A stretch of DNA of 64,000 nucleotides from Akkermansia sp. RCC_12PD (lineage in GTDB: Bacteria > Verrucomicrobiota > Verrucomicrobiia > Verrucomicrobiales > Akkermansiaceae): the NCBI RefSeq assembly GCF_036417355.1, contig NZ_CP143889.1, forward strand, positions 1,550,001 through 1,614,000. The letters run 5' to 3'. Numbering within the stretch: position 1 is the first letter of the stretch; every line of letters begins with the position of its first letter. Below the pieces are notes generated by a model. The model was given only the letters and a program-made list of their open reading frames with translations, was not told the origin of the DNA and did not search any database. The position numbers were made by a program, and so were the translations under genes. Shown here in pieces: positions 25,837 through 38,632 of the stretch.

Positions 25837-26643
25837 ATGAGAATATTATCCATGATTCTATTAACATCCGGAATGTCTTCCATGGGAATTTCCCATGGCG
25901 CTTCCCTTGCGGTTTCTTCTCCTCTTCAGGAAGGATTGGTCATCCATATGGGATTTGATGCGACCGCGACTGAATATGACAGCTACACCGGCTATACCGG
26001 GGGCATCAATGCGTGGGGAGGAACGGGGATCGCGTCAGGCGGAGCTTTCGGCAGCACCGGGTACTTGAATTTGGCCGGGGCTTCCGGCGCGCATCCGGGA
26101 ACATCCGCGGTAAGTGCCACCAATATCAGTGCGAATCATTTTTCCGTTAATTTTCAATTCAAGGACGTTTCCCTGAACAGCAATTACGTTCTTCGCATGA
26201 CGACGGACACCGGCCGTACGTTTCAGTTTGAAACCATCGGCAATTCCATTCAACTGTTCGTGAGTTCCTCCCAGGGGAATTTTTATGCAGGGAATGTGGG
26301 TACATTGACCGGCAATACCTCCAATTGGCAGAATTTTACGATGACGGCTGGGGACGGAACCATTTCCCTGTATCTGGATGGTACAAGGACGGCGACTTAC
26401 AATTTTGGAGACGCCGATCTTGGAAAGCTCAATTTTTTCCAATTGGGCTGCGGAAACAACGGCGTGAACGCGGGTACGCTGAAAATGGATGATTTCAGCC
26501 TATGGAACAGGGATCTGAGTGCGGAAGAGGTGCAATTCCTGGCAGAGCATCCCGCTTCGGACGTCATGGTTCCGGAAGCCTCCACTGCCTCTCTGGGCTT
26601 GTTCGGTCTTTTCGGCCTGCTGAGCCGGCGCAGACGGCGTTGA
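25837..26643 (+). CDS. Exported LamG-like protein with PEP-CTERM-like tail
   Basis: A 268-residue protein with a signal peptide (about 1-22, ending SHGASL), one concanavalin/LamG-like beta-sandwich (about 30-240; ISLYLDGTRTATYNFGDADL and MDDFSLWNRDLSAEEVQFL are the usual closing strands) and a C-terminal tail VPEASTASLGLFGLFGLL followed by SRRRRR. It is likely surface-exposed and sorted by an exosortase-type system. LamG-like domains often bind glycans, so a mucin-binding role is plausible but inferred. The next gene, also with a LamG-like domain, begins 67 bp downstream. Confidence 0.78.
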   Translation: MRILSMILLTSGMSSMGISHGASLAVSSPLQEGLVIHMGFDATATEYDSYTGYTGGINAWGGTGIASGGAFGSTGYLNLAGASGAHPGTSAVSATNISANHFSVNFQFKDVSLNSNYVLRMTTDTGRTFQFETIGNSIQLFVSSSQGNFYAGNVGTLTGNTSNWQNFTMTAGDGTISLYLDGTRTATYNFGDADLGKLNFFQLGCGNNGVNAGTLKMDDFSLWNRDLSAEEVQFLAEHPASDVMVPEASTASLGLFGLFGLLSRRRRR

Positions 26644-26710
26644 GCCGCCTCATTCTTTCCTGTTTATTTGCTGGCTCCGGGAGGTTTTTCATTTCAGAAT
26701 CCGGTTCATC

Positions 26711-28120
26711 ATGATGGCGAAACTACTCTACTGGGCTGCGTCCCTCTGCCTTTGTAATCAATTGCATGCGTCTTTATCAACCAATCAGTTGATCTATCTT
26801 CTGGATTTTGACGCGGCAGGGACTCCGGAGAAGCTTGTCACCGGTACGGGCAATGTGCCGTTTACGAGAGAAACCCCGGTAAGGATTACCCCTGGCGGTT
26901 TCGTGCACCATGAAACGGGCGGCGTGAACAATTCCGGTTATATACGCGCCACGGGCGGAACCGGGAACAGCCTGCAAATTTCCAATGGGAATGGCCTGCC
27001 CCTGTCCAGCAGGGATTTTTCCATTTCATTCAACGTCCGCCATTATGCGGGAGGAAGCGCTTTATTCGCCCTTGACGGGGCTACCGTCAACAGCGGCTGG
27101 ACCATCTGGGGAGCAGGAGGCACCAGCGCCAGCTCCTGGAAAGATGAATCCGGCAATTCCAGTGCCTTCCCTCCGGCAGTTCCCTCCGGGGATGAGTGGC
27201 ATTCCGTGGTGTATTCCATTCACAATAAGACTATAAATCTCTTTATTGACGGCAGGCACAGGGGAACCTGCACCATTGCCGGGAATTTCCAGTTCGCGCC
27301 CCGCATCCATTTGATAGGGTTGGGATGCACAGGCAACAATGCCAATGAGGCCGCTGCGGCCGATTTCGACAATATTGCGTTGTGGGGAAAGGCCATCACG
27401 ACGGAAGAGGAAGCCAGGGCGGTCATGGAGGCCGTCCGTCCCGATCTCCTGCATCCAGCGGACCCTTCCGCTCCTCCCGTTGACGTGTACCACAGGACAT
27501 GGAATTTCAATGAGATGGAGGACTGGCAGCATATGAACCAGAATACCCCCCATGATCCTGACCCGAATCCGGAGCCGAAAACCGTTACGGAAAACGGCTT
27601 GCTGGCCATTCATGTACGCAAGGGAACACAGGACCGCCGGAAAGTGCTGACAAAGGACAAGATTTATACCACGGGACGTTATAAATGGCGCCTTTACCTG
27701 CCCAGACTGGACAAGTGCGGAAGAACGAGCGTAGGCGCCTGGATTTACTGTGACGACCAGCACGAACTGGATTTTGAAATAGGTTCCGGCACGCAGGCGG
27801 AGAGAACCAGGCTGGGCGCCGGAGATGACGACCTGGTAGTCGCGATGACTTCCCAGGCCAATCCCTACGTATCCGGAAGACAGCTTGTCAAGACGGGCTG
27901 GCATACCGTGGAGATGGATTTGACGCTGGCCAACGGCAATTATGAAGTAAAGTGGCTGATAGACGGTGAAGTCCGTCAGACCCAGCGGGTGACGTTTGGA
28001 ACAAGTTTCCCGTTCTTCATATATTGCAGCGTGGAAAACCTGGGATTCATGGGGGACCATCTCCCCACCCAGGACAATACCGCCTATTATGACCGTGTGG
28101 AGTATTATTACCATCCCTGA
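26711..28120 (+). CDS. Secreted LamG plus GH16-like protein
   Basis: A 469-residue exported protein (signal peptide about 1-21). Residues about 25-235 form a LamG-like domain closing with DFDNIALWGKAITTEEEARA. Residues about 260-469 form a second concanavalin-like domain containing HELDFEIGSG (about 356-365). This matches the GH16 catalytic signature E-x-D-x-E, in the expected position after the first sheet. GH16 members of mucin degraders cleave polylactosamine-type O-glycans; activity here is inferred from the motif. The following gene starts four bases after the stop, so the two form an operon. Confidence 0.65.
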   Translation: MMAKLLYWAASLCLCNQLHASLSTNQLIYLLDFDAAGTPEKLVTGTGNVPFTRETPVRITPGGFVHHETGGVNNSGYIRATGGTGNSLQISNGNGLPLSSRDFSISFNVRHYAGGSALFALDGATVNSGWTIWGAGGTSASSWKDESGNSSAFPPAVPSGDEWHSVVYSIHNKTINLFIDGRHRGTCTIAGNFQFAPRIHLIGLGCTGNNANEAAAADFDNIALWGKAITTEEEARAVMEAVRPDLLHPADPSAPPVDVYHRTWNFNEMEDWQHMNQNTPHDPDPNPEPKTVTENGLLAIHVRKGTQDRRKVLTKDKIYTTGRYKWRLYLPRLDKCGRTSVGAWIYCDDQHELDFEIGSGTQAERTRLGAGDDDLVVAMTSQANPYVSGRQLVKTGWHTVEMDLTLANGNYEVKWLIDGEVRQTQRVTFGTSFPFFIYCSVENLGFMGDHLPTQDNTAYYDRVEYYYHP

Positions 28121-28124
28121 TGCC

Positions 28125-30395
28125 ATGAAGAGTCTTCTTTCCCTGCTTTTTTCCGGCAAGTTCCGTTCCTCCCTTTTTTGTGCGGGGCTGTTTCTGATGA
28201 GCGCTTTTGTCGTTTCTCCGGTCCTCGGGGTTTCCGGTTTTGAAGGCGGGGACGGCAGCCGGGAATCTCCCTACCTGATTTCCGGCCCGGAGGGGCTGGC
28301 CGCGCTGGGCGGTTATTGTGGCCCGGCCCACAGGGACAAGCACTTCATCCTGACCGGGGATATTGTTCTGAAGGGAGCGTGGACGCCCATCGGCTCCTCT
28401 TCCGCCGTGGAAGACGGGACCGGGGCCTTCCAGGGCAAGCTGGACGGCCGCGGGCATACCATTTCCAATGTCTCCGTGCAGACGGACGGTCTTGCCCATG
28501 CAGGGCTTTTTGCGGGATTGTATGAGGCGGATATCCGGGACCTTCATCTCAGGAACGTTTTCATCTCCCAGACCGTCAGGGCTGTTTCATCCGCTGGCGG
28601 CCTGGCGGCTTTTTCCAGGGGAACCCGGTTCCTGTATTGTACCGTGGAAGGGAGCGTCAGCTCCCTTTATGAAGCAGGCGGCCTGGTAGGGCGGGATGGC
28701 GGTGGTTCCTCCTTTGTGCGGTGTGGTACTGCTTGCTCCGTTTCCGCTTCTTTTTTTGCCGGCGGCTTTCTGGCCACGGGGCATGCCGGAAGTTCCCTGG
28801 AGGGTTGTTATTCCCAAGGCCGCGTAGTGGTGACACGGGAAAGCGGCGTTGAGTTTGACTCCTTTTTCCATGGCTACGGCGGCGGGATGGTGGCTTTTCT
28901 GCCGGAGACGGATGACAGCGTATCCGCCACGTTCCGAAATTGTTTTTCCACCTGCACCGTGGAGGCCGATGATGAAGGCAAGACATTTACGCTGGGCGGC
29001 TTCATGGGGTTTGCCTCCTGCGCCGGATTCATGAACTGCGTTGCCTCCGGCAGCGTGCGTGTTCTTCATTCCGCCAAGGGCTGGGCCGGCGGATTCACTG
29101 GAGACAGCGTGCGTTGCCGATACGTGAACTGCGCTGCCAGAGGGGCGGAAGTACGTGCTTCCTCTTCCCAGGATTATGCCTGTGCGGGCGGTTTTTCAGG
29201 GAGGAACAGCCTGGGAATCAGTGAGAATTGCCGCTCCGTCTCCAGGGTGGCGGCGCACGCCGCGGCGGTCTCCGGAGCCTGTACGGCCATGGCGGGCGGT
29301 TTCACCGGGTACAACCACCGGGGAGGCACGTTCTCCCACTGCTATGGGGCCGGGAACGTGGAAGGAACGGCGGGATCCTATTACGCCATGGCGGGCGGAT
29401 TTTGCGGCTATGACATGGAAGGGAGCTATACCGGATGCGCGGCTTCCGGGTCTGTCGCGGGCACGGCGTCCAGCGTTTATGCGGGGGGAATTCTGGGATA
29501 CATGGCGGATTCCGTTCTGGAAAATAATGCCTTCAACAGCGCCTCCACGATTTCCGCGCATGGAGCGGATATTTCCGCAGTTCACGGTGCCAATAACAGG
29601 AATGGCGCCTCCGCATCCGTGGCCGGTTCCGGAAATGTGTGGAACGGACTGGGCTTTTCCTTTGGGGAAGATGACTCCTCTCCGTGGAAGATGGGAAAGA
29701 ATGCCCTGCCGGAGCTGTACTTTGAATCTTCCCTAAAAGCGGTAACTATTTTCCATATTTCTCCCGAACAGCTTTCCCTGGGCAGGGAGGGCGCGGGGAG
29801 CGTGCGGGTAGACGTTGTTTCCGAGGGTGCGTGGAACGTTGCTTCCAATGCGTCCTGGGCCGTGCCGGAAACCTTCTCCGGCCATGGAGACGGAAGTTTC
29901 ACCGTGACGGCTGCTCCCAACAATTCCTCCGCTTCCAGAAGCGGGATCATGGAGGTGACCACACCGGAAGGGCTGGTTCGCCTGCTTTCTATCACCCAGG
30001 CCGGCAATCCGTATGAACAATGGAAGAAGGACCGCTTTCCGGCCGGAACGCCGGAGGATCAAATGGCTCCGGACGCATGCCCGGCGGGGGACGGCATTTC
30101 CAATCTGATGAAGTACGCCACGGGGCTTGACCCGCTCAAGCCCTGCGGAAGCGTTACCCGGCTTACGGTCAGGGAAAAGGATGGCGGCGACAGCCGACTT
30201 GTACTTGAATGGCCCGTTAATCCGGAGGCCGTTGACGTGGAGCATTCCGTGGAGTGTTCCCCTGATCTGGAAACGTGGACGCCCGTTCAAGTCATGGAAA
30301 CAAAGGGGAAAACGGAGGCGGTTTTTGAAGACCCGGAACCCGTGCACGGCGGAAACGCGCGCCGCTTCCTGTGCCTGAAAGTCACCCGTCAATAG
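28125..30395 (+). CDS. Large exported GLUG-repeat and BACON-domain protein
   Basis: About 756 residues from MKSLLSLLFSGK (28125), with a signal peptide ending near SPVLG; the longer open frame from 27996 overlaps the previous gene and is rejected. Residues about 60-500 contain repeated GLUG-type motifs (AGGFTGYNHRGGTFSHCYGA, AGGFCGYDMEGSYTGCAASG, AGGILGYMADSVLENNAF), which form a beta-helix-like surface domain. A BACON-like domain follows (about 545-625; VSEGAWNVASNASWAVPE). The C-terminus has the Verrucomicrobia-typical GDGISNLMKYATGLDPLKP segment and a final beta-domain. It probably binds glycans beside its GH16-like operon partner. Confidence 0.75.
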   Translation: MKSLLSLLFSGKFRSSLFCAGLFLMSAFVVSPVLGVSGFEGGDGSRESPYLISGPEGLAALGGYCGPAHRDKHFILTGDIVLKGAWTPIGSSSAVEDGTGAFQGKLDGRGHTISNVSVQTDGLAHAGLFAGLYEADIRDLHLRNVFISQTVRAVSSAGGLAAFSRGTRFLYCTVEGSVSSLYEAGGLVGRDGGGSSFVRCGTACSVSASFFAGGFLATGHAGSSLEGCYSQGRVVVTRESGVEFDSFFHGYGGGMVAFLPETDDSVSATFRNCFSTCTVEADDEGKTFTLGGFMGFASCAGFMNCVASGSVRVLHSAKGWAGGFTGDSVRCRYVNCAARGAEVRASSSQDYACAGGFSGRNSLGISENCRSVSRVAAHAAAVSGACTAMAGGFTGYNHRGGTFSHCYGAGNVEGTAGSYYAMAGGFCGYDMEGSYTGCAASGSVAGTASSVYAGGILGYMADSVLENNAFNSASTISAHGADISAVHGANNRNGASASVAGSGNVWNGLGFSFGEDDSSPWKMGKNALPELYFESSLKAVTIFHISPEQLSLGREGAGSVRVDVVSEGAWNVASNASWAVPETFSGHGDGSFTVTAAPNNSSASRSGIMEVTTPEGLVRLLSITQAGNPYEQWKKDRFPAGTPEDQMAPDACPAGDGISNLMKYATGLDPLKPCGSVTRLTVREKDGGDSRLVLEWPVNPEAVDVEHSVECSPDLETWTPVQVMETKGKTEAVFEDPEPVHGGNARRFLCLKVTRQ

Positions 30396-30410
30396 GATTT
30401 ACGGTTAAAA

Positions 30411-30449
30411 AATGCCCCGCATGCCGGAGACGCATGCGGGGCATTCCTT
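30411..30449. terminator. Bidirectional terminator between convergent genes
   Basis: A perfect 14-bp stem (AATGCCCCGCATGC at 30411-30424 with GCATGCGGGGCATT at 30432-30445) and a 7-nt loop, with A-rich sequence on the left and CTTTT on the right. It serves the rightward surface-protein operon and leftward carB. Confidence 0.85.
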
Positions 30450-30473
30450 TTAAATGGCTGGGGCCGTCCGCGT

Positions 30474-33668
<3,195 letters not shown>

Positions 33669-34112
33669 GGTATGATGCCTCTATATATAATCCGTGGTGG
33701 TTAACAATAAATGCCGGAAACAGGGTCCGCCCAAGGTGCGTTGCCTCTCCGCTCCGCATACCCGGCGCGTGACCTGACGCACAGTAAGGGACGCCGCACG
33801 ATAAGTCCAGACAAAACAACAGGAAGCTTCAAGAGAAGGTTTGTGCCGGAATCTGGCGTTTTACATGGAAAAGGAAAGATGCGGCTATTTTTCCGTCCCT
33901 GTCCCTACTCCTTGCCGGCAACGCCTGGAAAGCGCCGCCGTAGGGACCGGAACGGGATTTCTCCGTGTGGCCTTGGCAGGAACGGCCGGGGATTTTCCTG
34001 CATCATTCGGCGAATGTGCTCCTTTTATTTCTCATCGGGTTCCGGTTCAGGGGAAATCCGCGGCACTCCGTTCTTGCCATTTTCCGCCGCGCCTATACTC
34101 TGGGGGAAGAAG
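33669..34112. other. Intergenic region upstream of carB
   Basis: The frame of the next gene is open through this region but has no coding character before MRNALMLICC at 34113. It should contain the carB promoter; no known pyrimidine-responsive leader was recognised. Confidence 0.4.
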
Positions 34113-34925
34113 ATGAGGAATGCCCTGATGTTGATTTGCTGTCTCGGTCTGCTGTATTCTCCGGCAGCCCTGTCGGCGGGTTCTTTCTCCGCGGCCCGCC
34201 CGTCTGCCGGCCAGCGGGAAAACGAGGCCGCATGGTATCGGTCTGTGCGGAGCGGACTGTCCCGGTTCAAGGACGGTGGCGGCTACAAGGCCAACCGGCA
34301 GGCGTTGGAAGCCTTGGTGCAGAAAGCCTGCCGCTGGGATGCCAAGGCCGGAAAACCCGTTTTCCTAATTCAGGAAGCCAGACCCTCCTTCTGTTCCTCC
34401 GCCTGTTATCTTCTTCTTCTTAAAGCTTTGGAAATTTGGAATTACGAACGGTCCAAACCCGTTATTTCCGAGCGTGCGTGGCTGGCCCTGATGCCACGCA
34501 TCGGCCAGCATGACGGCGACGGTCCGTGGGGCTGGGCCAACGCGAACGGGCCGGGATTTGCCATGCTGGTGCATTCCCTGGGTGCGGGAGTGAACTTCGA
34601 GGACTGGAGCCAGGCCCGGCCGGGAGATTTCATGAAGATTTTCTGGACGGACCACATCGGCCGCAAGGAATCCGGGCACCTGACGGTGCTGGTGAAGGAT
34701 GGCGGAGACGAGGTGACTTTCTGGTCTTCCAACGTCCCGGACGGTTATGGATCCAAGACGGTTCCCAAATCCAAAATCAAGAGGGTCATTTTTACACGCA
34801 TCACCCGTCCGGAACGGTTTAATCTGGCCCCTTCCATCGGCCATAATGCGTGGCTGGCTTCCCTGCTGAAGCAGGACGTGAGCATGAAAGAGGTCCGCAG
34901 CCACTGCGGCATGAAGGAGCCATGA
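34113..34925 (+). CDS. Exported NlpC/P60-like or related cysteine amidase
   Basis: A 270-residue protein with a signal peptide (about 1-20, ending ALSAG). The segment ARPSFCSSACYLLLLKAL (about 86-103) offers a candidate Cys nucleophile preceding a helix, and ESGHLTVLVKDGGDEVTFWS (about 186-205) a candidate catalytic His on a beta strand, the order seen in NlpC/P60 and CHAP cell-wall amidases. WGWANANGPGFAMLVHSLGA lies between. The family assignment is by pattern only. The next gene starts ten bases after the stop and is probably co-transcribed. Confidence 0.55.
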   Translation: MRNALMLICCLGLLYSPAALSAGSFSAARPSAGQRENEAAWYRSVRSGLSRFKDGGGYKANRQALEALVQKACRWDAKAGKPVFLIQEARPSFCSSACYLLLLKALEIWNYERSKPVISERAWLALMPRIGQHDGDGPWGWANANGPGFAMLVHSLGAGVNFEDWSQARPGDFMKIFWTDHIGRKESGHLTVLVKDGGDEVTFWSSNVPDGYGSKTVPKSKIKRVIFTRITRPERFNLAPSIGHNAWLASLLKQDVSMKEVRSHCGMKEP

Positions 34926-34935
34926 ACATCCCGGC

Positions 34936-35472
34936 ATGATGGAAGAAATTCAGCAGTCTGTGGAGAAACGTTCCTTTCCGCCGTCCGTGACGCCGGAATG
35001 TTCTGTACTTGTGCTTGGTTCCCTGCCGGGGGACGAATCCCTGCGGCAGGTGCAGTATTACGCCCATCCGCGCAATGCGTTCTGGAAAATCATGGGGGAG
35101 CTGCTGGAGTTTGACTTTTCCCTGCCGTATGAGGAACGTCTGCGCCTGCTCAACCGGGGGGGAGTGGGGCTGTGGGACGTGGTGGCCTCCGGTCTCAGGC
35201 CCGGAAGCCTGGACCAGCACATCACCCGGGAACGGCCCAATGACATCGCTGCGCTGCTGGAACGCTTTCCGGGCATAATCACGGTATGCTGCAATGGCAC
35301 TGCCTCCTACAAGTACCTTAAACGGTATTTTCCGGAATTGTTTCTCCGGGAATTCCCCAGCATCATCCAAATGCCGTCCACCAGTCCGGCGGCGGCGCGC
35401 CTGAGCTATGACCAGAAGCTCCGGGTATACGGGGAGGTGATTCTCCCGCTCCTCAAAGGCGTGGCGGAATAA
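34936..35472 (+). CDS. Hypoxanthine/uracil-DNA glycosylase (family 6 type)
   Basis: A 178-residue enzyme of the uracil-DNA glycosylase superfamily, DNA-deoxyinosine glycosylase branch. The active-site loop is VLVLGSLPGDESL (about 25-37), followed by YYAHPRNAFWKIMGE (about 41-55, active-site Asn), the family-6 pattern. MPSTSPAAARLSYDQKL (about 141-157) is the C-terminal DNA-intercalating motif. It excises deaminated adenine (hypoxanthine) from DNA in base-excision repair. It starts ten bases after the preceding gene. Confidence 0.85.
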   Translation: MMEEIQQSVEKRSFPPSVTPECSVLVLGSLPGDESLRQVQYYAHPRNAFWKIMGELLEFDFSLPYEERLRLLNRGGVGLWDVVASGLRPGSLDQHITRERPNDIAALLERFPGIITVCCNGTASYKYLKRYFPELFLREFPSIIQMPSTSPAAARLSYDQKLRVYGEVILPLLKGVAE

Positions 35473-35502
35473 GGCAAATTTAGGGCAATGCCCGGAAGGT
35501 CC

Positions 35503-36390
35503 CTATTTCTGTTTCCGGGAAGTCTTTGCTCCGGCGGCTTTCAGGAGGGCGACCAGGGCGTTCTTTTGCGTGGCGATGGCCCGGTCCAGCGGCGTAGTCC
35601 CGTTCGGGTCGCGGTAATTCACATCCACCTTGTGTTCAATCAGCAACCTGGCAACTTTATTCGTGGAACTCTCCAGAAGGCCCGTGGTGCCCGCCACAAC
35701 CCAGAACGCGGCTTCCGAATTGGCCGGCTTGTAATGCCCAAAGCGCGGCTTGCCGTTGAGCTTGTTGGGATCTGCCCCATCATTCAGGAGGAGCTTGACG
35801 GTCTCCGTGCTTCCATACCGGGAAGCGGTGAGCAGCAGGGTTCTCCCGTCATTGCACACGTAATCCGGATCAGCTCCGTTTTCCAGAAAGTAGGTAGCCT
35901 TGGAAATGGCTCCGCTGAAGTTGTTTCTGCTGAGGATGGAGGAAACTCCATTTCCACGGCCAGGGCGCAGGACTTGTCGCCTCCTTTTTCCTCCCCCTGC
36001 CAATTGACGTCCACCCGGCACGAATGAAGGCTTTTACTTTGGAAAGATCGGGTTTGGTCCCCTGCTCTGGAAGTTCTGATAGGTCGTTTTTCCGTTGATG
36101 GTCGTGGAAGAATTCCTGTTTTCCCGTGCGGGCCTGTAATCCTTGAGCTTGTACAGGTATTCGTACAATTCCAGCCCTTTTTTCTGTCGTGTGGCCTGGT
36201 TAATGGACGGATCGACGGGGAGGGGCGCCATTTTGGGAATCAGGCGCAGGGAACGTTCCGCTGTGCGGTGTCCCTGCCGGGCGGCCTTGGCCTCCATATA
36301 AATTTGCCTTCCCTCTTCCGGAGTGACGGCCTGGGCGGTCATTAAACCGGCAAGGACGGCGGGCAACAGCAGGAATAAATATCGGTTCAT
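35503..36390 (-). pseudogene. Decayed paralogue of the Sel1/ankyrin gene
   Basis: Three open frames on the minus strand align in order with the intact gene at 36467-37540. The first (36390-36034) has a signal peptide and VTPEEGRQIYMEAKA but lacks the 34-residue Sel1 repeat present in the intact copy, resuming at ARQGHRTAERSLRLIPKMAP; it ends after a frame change. A middle frame reads DVNWQGEEKGGDKSCALAVE. The last (to 35503) carries YFLENGADPDYV and DGTTALD-like ankyrin repeats. At least two frameshifts and two deletions separate them. The gene arose by tandem duplication and is no longer functional as a whole, though the C-terminal ankyrin frame could still be expressed. Confidence 0.8.
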
Positions 36391-36434
36391 ATTCGTGCAG
36401 AGGGAGGGGAGATGGGGGACGGAAGGGCTCTCTG

Positions 36435-36464
36435 AAAAATGCGGACGACCGGAAAGCCGTCCGC
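36435..36464 (-). terminator. Terminator of the Sel1/ankyrin gene
   Basis: On the minus strand GCGGACG pairs with CGTCCGC and is followed by ATTTTTC, three bases after the stop codon of the gene at 36467. Confidence 0.65.
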
Positions 36465-36466
36465 TC

Positions 36467-37540
36467 CTACTTGCCGGATTCCTTGGAAGTTTTGGCCCCT
36501 GCGGCTTTCAGGATGCGCACCAGCCCATCCCTCTTCCGCGCAATGGCGCGGTCCAGGGCCGTTGTGCCGTCCCTGGCGCGGCGGTTGACGTCCGCCTTGT
36601 GCTGGATCAGCAGGTTGGCGACGGCTTCCAGGTCCGGGTCTTTGGCGTTGGTGGAATTGGCTGCGGCCCAGAGGGCCGTTTCCCCGTTGCCGGGTTTGTA
36701 ATTTTTTTTGCGCGGTAACGTCAGGGTTTTGTCGGGGTCTGCCCCGTATTCCAGAAGCAGGGCTGCGAATTCCTTCTGCCCGTGCCTCGCGGCCCAGACA
36801 AGCAGAGGATAGCCCGAATCCCTTACGTAGTCGGGATCGGCTCCGTTTTCCAGCAGGTACTTCGCCTTGGAAAGAGGATAGTCGTTGGAATAGCGGCTGA
36901 GCAGGGAGAATGAGTTGCCGATCTTGCCGTTTTCTTTCAATTCCACATTGACGTCCGCACCATTGGCAATGAGCAGGTCCGCCAGTTCGTAAAACTCCAT
37001 GTTGACGGCCAGGGCCAGGGGGCAGGATTTGTAATTCTGCGTATCTTCCCCCTGATAGTTGACATCCGCTCCGGCACGGATGAGGGCGCTGACCGCGGCC
37101 AGATTCGGAGCCGTTCCCTGTGCGGGGATTTTTCCTTTCTTATCGCGGCCAAATGTTTTGACGACAACTTCTCTCTCCGCCTTGTAATCCTTGAGCTTGT
37201 ACAGGTATTCGTACAATTCCATCCCTTTTTTCTGTCGTGTGGCCTGGTCGACGGACGAGTTGACGGGCAGTGGCGCCATTTTGGGAATCAGGCGCAGGGA
37301 GCGTTCTGCCGTGCGGTGTCCCTGCCGGGCGGCCTTGGAAAACCAGAATTTGGCCTGGGAGGGGCTGCGTTTGACTCCATCCCCCTTCAGGTAACAGAGA
37401 CCCAGCCTGTATTGAGCCTCCGCCTTTCCGGCCTTGGCTTCCGCATAAATCTGTTTGCCCTCTTCCGGGGTGACGGCGAGGATGGAGGCCACACCAGCAA
37501 GAGCGGTGGCTAGGAGCAGGATGCATGGGTATGTATTCAT
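36467..37540 (-). CDS. Exported Sel1-repeat and ankyrin-repeat protein
   Basis: A 357-residue protein with a signal peptide (about 1-22). A Sel1-like repeat occupies about 33-72 (AKAGKAEAQYRLGLCYLKGD, then FWFSKAARQGHRTAERSL). A linker is followed by ankyrin repeats from about 145 to 350 (LIRAGADVNYQGED, LLIANGADVNVEL, YLLENGADPDYVRDSG, LLLEYGADPDKTL, LLIQHKADVNRRARDGTTAL). Both repeat types mediate protein-protein binding, and export suggests a periplasmic or surface role. The downstream neighbour is a decayed copy of this gene. Binding partner unknown. Confidence 0.8.
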   Translation of the reverse strand: MNTYPCILLLATALAGVASILAVTPEEGKQIYAEAKAGKAEAQYRLGLCYLKGDGVKRSPSQAKFWFSKAARQGHRTAERSLRLIPKMAPLPVNSSVDQATRQKKGMELYEYLYKLKDYKAEREVVVKTFGRDKKGKIPAQGTAPNLAAVSALIRAGADVNYQGEDTQNYKSCPLALAVNMEFYELADLLIANGADVNVELKENGKIGNSFSLLSRYSNDYPLSKAKYLLENGADPDYVRDSGYPLLVWAARHGQKEFAALLLEYGADPDKTLTLPRKKNYKPGNGETALWAAANSTNAKDPDLEAVANLLIQHKADVNRRARDGTTALDRAIARKRDGLVRILKAAGAKTSKESGK

Positions 37541-37577
37541 GGGTGTGTGTTGGTTTGGAAAAAAGGGAGATGTCCGG

Positions 37578-38546
37578 TCAGGAGGAGCCTACGGCGGCAA
37601 GCAGGTGCACATCCAGCGCCAGGGCCTCGTGGATGTTGAAATTCAGATCGTCCCGCAGTTTGTTGATCGCTTCCATGCGCCGCAGCAGTTCGTTCACGGG
37701 CATTTGCGCGGCTAGGGTCTGCACCTCCGGATGGATGGGAGCGACTCCCGGAGCGCCGGAAGCGATCAATGCCGCCTGCCCGAACCAGCTGCTCAGCAAT
37801 TCAAGGGCTTGGGAGCGCTGTTCCAGGTACTCCGTTTCTATCTGGGCGGCGTTGGCGTCCTTGTTTCGGGATTCCCAGTCCGTGGTGTCCGTGCCCTGGG
37901 CAGCCTCTTTCGCTTCGTCTTTCAGGGCCTGGTTCATGTTTTTGGTGATGGCGGCTTTCGCCTCCGTCATAACGTCGATGAACTTGCTGCGGAAGGCCAG
38001 GGCCGCCAGATCGTTATTGAGGTTGCGGCAGGTTTCCAGCCAGTGGGGAAGCAGGGCCTCCTGGGTGGGGGTGAGCCTGAATTCTCCGGATTGCAGGAGA
38101 TTGACGCGTACGCAGCGGGAAATAATCGTCTGCAAAAGCTGGTCCGGCTGGGCTGTGGCCAGGATGAGCAGGCATTGGCTGGGCGGTTCTTCCAGGGTTT
38201 TCAGGAAGGCGTTGGCCGCTTCGTCATTCATGCGTTCCGCATCCATGAAGATGGCAATCTTCCATTTTCCCTCTGCCGCGCATTGCTGGAGAAAGGGCTC
38301 CACGCCCCGGATGTCATCCCGCAGAATGCGGCGGGACTTGGATTTGGGGCGTACCAGCCGGCAGTATTCGTCGCGCACGCCGTCCAGATGGTCCGCCCGG
38401 ATTCCGTTGATCAGTTCCAGCAGTTGCAGGATCAGGCGGGACGCGCCCTGGTGCTCGTCGCCCACGATGAGAAGAGCGTGGGGAAGCCTGTTGCGGGAGA
38501 AGGCGGTGCGGAGCAGGTCGAACGCTTGGGATGCCGTGAATGCCAT
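37578..38546 (-). CDS. holB: DNA polymerase III delta-prime subunit (clamp loader)
   Basis: A 322-residue AAA+-type clamp-loader subunit. The N-terminal [20 protein letters not shown] (about 23-42) sits where the P-loop is but lacks GKT, as expected for the non-ATP-binding delta-prime. [20 protein letters not shown] (about 97-116) and [17 protein letters not shown] (about 115-131) are the Walker B-region and sensor segments typical of HolB/DnaX, and [10 protein letters not shown] carries the SRC motif. The usual zinc-binding cysteines are not seen. It is divergent from hisI with an 86-bp gap. Confidence 0.85.
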   Translation of the reverse strand: MAFTASQAFDLLRTAFSRNRLPHALLIVGDEHQGASRLILQLLELINGIRADHLDGVRDEYCRLVRPKSKSRRILRDDIRGVEPFLQQCAAEGKWKIAIFMDAERMNDEAANAFLKTLEEPPSQCLLILATAQPDQLLQTIISRCVRVNLLQSGEFRLTPTQEALLPHWLETCRNLNNDLAALAFRSKFIDVMTEAKAAITKNMNQALKDEAKEAAQGTDTTDWESRNKDANAAQIETEYLEQRSQALELLSSWFGQAALIASGAPGVAPIHPEVQTLAAQMPVNELLRRMEAINKLRDDLNFNIHEALALDVHLLAAVGSS

Positions 38547-38632
38547 ACCGCCCTATGAAAGCATTTCGTTGCGTCAGAGCAACAGAAAAGATTGGTATAT
38601 GCCGAATATTTCATGTACTAAGGGGGCCGGTT

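Noticed and set aside
27062-28159. 365-codon minus-strand frame
   Set aside because: Opposite the LamG/GH16-like gene, with no recognisable domain.
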